From assembly GCA_024697885.1 (NCBI GenBank), contig JAILSA010000155.1:1-15237 (forward strand): DNA of 15,237 nucleotides, given 5' to 3'. The translations under genes and the position numbers were made by a program. The first letter of the stretch is position 1. Every line of letters begins with the position of its first letter. Below the pieces are notes generated by a model. The model was not told the DNA's origin. It made no database searches and was given only the letters and a program-made list of their open reading frames with translations. Positions 14,447-15,237 of this stretch are shown in pieces. Source of the stretch: Eubacterium sp. (lineage in GTDB: Bacteria > Bacillota > Clostridia > Lachnospirales > Lachnospiraceae).

Positions 14447-15237
14447 TAAATGGCATCCAAGGCCTGCTGAAGGTCTGCAATCAGGTCCTTCTTATCCTCC
14501 AAACCACAGGACATACGAACCAGTCCTGCAGGAATGCCGGCATCATTTAACTGCTCATCTGACATCTGGCGATGGGTGGAGGTAGCAGGGTTTAAACAGC
14601 AACTTCTGGCATCTGCCACATGGGTCTCAATAGCCGCGATTTTCAGCTTGCCCATGAAGGCCTCAGCTGCCTTTCTTCCTCCCTTTAATTCAAAGGAAAC
14701 TACGCCACAGGTGCCGTTTGGCATATACTTCTGAGCCAAATCGTAGTAGTCATCTCCCTTAAGTCCTGGGTAAACCACCTTTGCCACCTTGTCCTGTGCT
14801 GCCAAGAACTCAGCAACTGCCAGGCCGTTTTCCACGTGGCGAGGCATGCGGACATGGAGGGACTCCAAGCCCAAATTCAGGATAAAGGCATTCTGTGGAG
14901 ACTGGATACAGCCAAAGTCTCTCATGAGCTGGGCTGTACACTTGGTGATAAAAGCTCCCTCTTTACCGAACTTCTCAGCATAGGTAATTCCGTGATAGGA
15001 CTCGTCTGGTGTGCAAAGTCCTGGGAATTTTTCCTTATTTGCCATCCAGTCGAACTTACCGGAATCCACAATAACACCACCTACTGCAGCTCCGTGGCCA
15101 TCCATGTACTTGGTGGTAGAGTGAGTGACAATGTCAGCTCCCCACTCAATTGGTCTGCAGTTTACTGGAGTTGGGAAGGTGTTGTCCACGATCAAAGGCA
15201 ATCCGTTGGCATGGGCCACCTTGGCGAATTTCTCAAT
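14446..15237 (-). CDS. metY: O-acetylhomoserine sulfhydrylase-type Cys/Met-metabolism PLP enzyme, partial at 5' end
   Basis: The C-terminal 263 residues of a fold-type I PLP enzyme that makes homocysteine from O-acetylhomoserine and sulfide in methionine synthesis. The frame runs open through the window edge (IEKFAKVAHANG), so the true start is outside; family members are about 420-430 residues. Visible motifs are LIVDNTF with the PLP-contacting Asp, CRPIEWGADIVTHSTTKYMDGHG with the PLP lysine in STTKY, GGVIVDSGKFDW, and the C-terminal ADARSCCLNPATSTHRQM and GLVRMSCGLED. The VDSGKFDW stretch and the loop after it favour MetY over cystathionine gamma-synthase or gamma-lyase, but closely related activities cannot be excluded. 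The stop codon lies 68 bp before the GTPase-nuclease gene, with the inverted repeat between them. Confidence 0.9.
   Translation of the reverse strand: MEKFAKVAHANGLPLIVDNTFPTPVNCRPIEWGADIVTHSTTKYMDGHGAAVGGVIVDSGKFDWMANKEKFPGLCTPDESYHGITYAEKFGKEGAFITKCTAQLMRDFGCIQSPQNAFILNLGLESLHVRMPRHVENGLAVAEFLAAQDKVAKVVYPGLKGDDYYDLAQKYMPNGTCGVVSFELKGGRKAAEAFMGKLKIAAIETHVADARSCCLNPATSTHRQMSDEQLNDAGIPAGLVRMSCGLEDKKDLIADLQQALDAI

Noticed and set aside
14446..15219. A complete 257-residue protein starting at GTG 15219
   Set aside because: The frame stays open to the window edge, the residues upstream (IEKFAK) fit the MetY family, and the PLP enzyme needs its N-terminal part, so this is an internal codon of a truncated gene.
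1..15237. tRNA or rRNA genes, CRISPR arrays, insertion sequences, phage genes or attachment sites
   Set aside because: Neither strand showed cloverleaf-like segments, regularly spaced repeats, transposase or integrase motifs; spacing between genes is too small to hold them.

Overview
The window reads as a chromosomal segment of a low-to-moderate GC Firmicute, most likely class Clostridia and probably family Lachnospiraceae. This rests on strong AGGAGG-type ribosome binding sites, a Gram-positive style CDP-glycerol glycerophosphotransferase, the MMPL-type exporter paired with a secreted heptad-repeat protein, a Big_2-domain secreted protein, and the gene types overall. The family assignment is inference; no rRNA or other taxonomic marker is present. 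All ten genes are on the minus strand, so transcription runs from high to low coordinates. No tRNA, rRNA, CRISPR array, insertion sequence or phage gene was seen, and no gene-free stretch exceeds about 140 bases.

Right end (about 11.8-15.2 kb). The 3' part of an O-acetylhomoserine sulfhydrylase-type gene (metY) runs in from the window edge. After a 68-bp gap holding a strong GC-rich inverted repeat comes the most unusual gene here: an 863-residue protein that joins a complete Tet(M)/EF-G-like ribosomal GTPase to a C-terminal NYN/PIN-like nuclease of the YacP/Rae1 type. Rae1 of Bacillus subtilis is a ribosome-dependent endonuclease that cuts mRNA in the A site. The fusion therefore suggests one polypeptide that docks at the ribosomal A site and delivers an RNase. 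The loop used by true Tet(M) to displace tetracycline is not conserved, so a plain 'tetracycline resistance' label would probably mislead.

Middle (7.3-11.8 kb). A good extended -10 promoter precedes trxA (thioredoxin). A secreted multi-domain Ig-like protein and glycogen phosphorylase (glgP) follow with gaps of only 43 and 28 bp, so the three are probably co-transcribed.

Left half (1-7.3 kb). A compact five-gene operon starts from a near-consensus promoter (TTGACC, 17 bp, TATTAT). Its -35 box is overlapped by one TGACC-N3-GGTCA palindrome, and a second copy lies just past the start site. These are the likely operators of the TetR-family regulator encoded as third gene. A further 17-bp palindrome in the leader differs from the Bacillus 7-1-7 Fur box at one position. 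Gene order is: MMPL/RND exporter (TTG start), secreted X-X-X-L-X-X-G heptad-repeat protein, TetR regulator (8-bp overlap), CDP-glycerol glycerophosphotransferase-like enzyme (6-bp gap), and an ABC exporter half-transporter (3-bp gap, cut by the window start). The set looks like an autoregulated cell-envelope export or remodelling module, possibly also iron-responsive; the substrate cannot be read from sequence.
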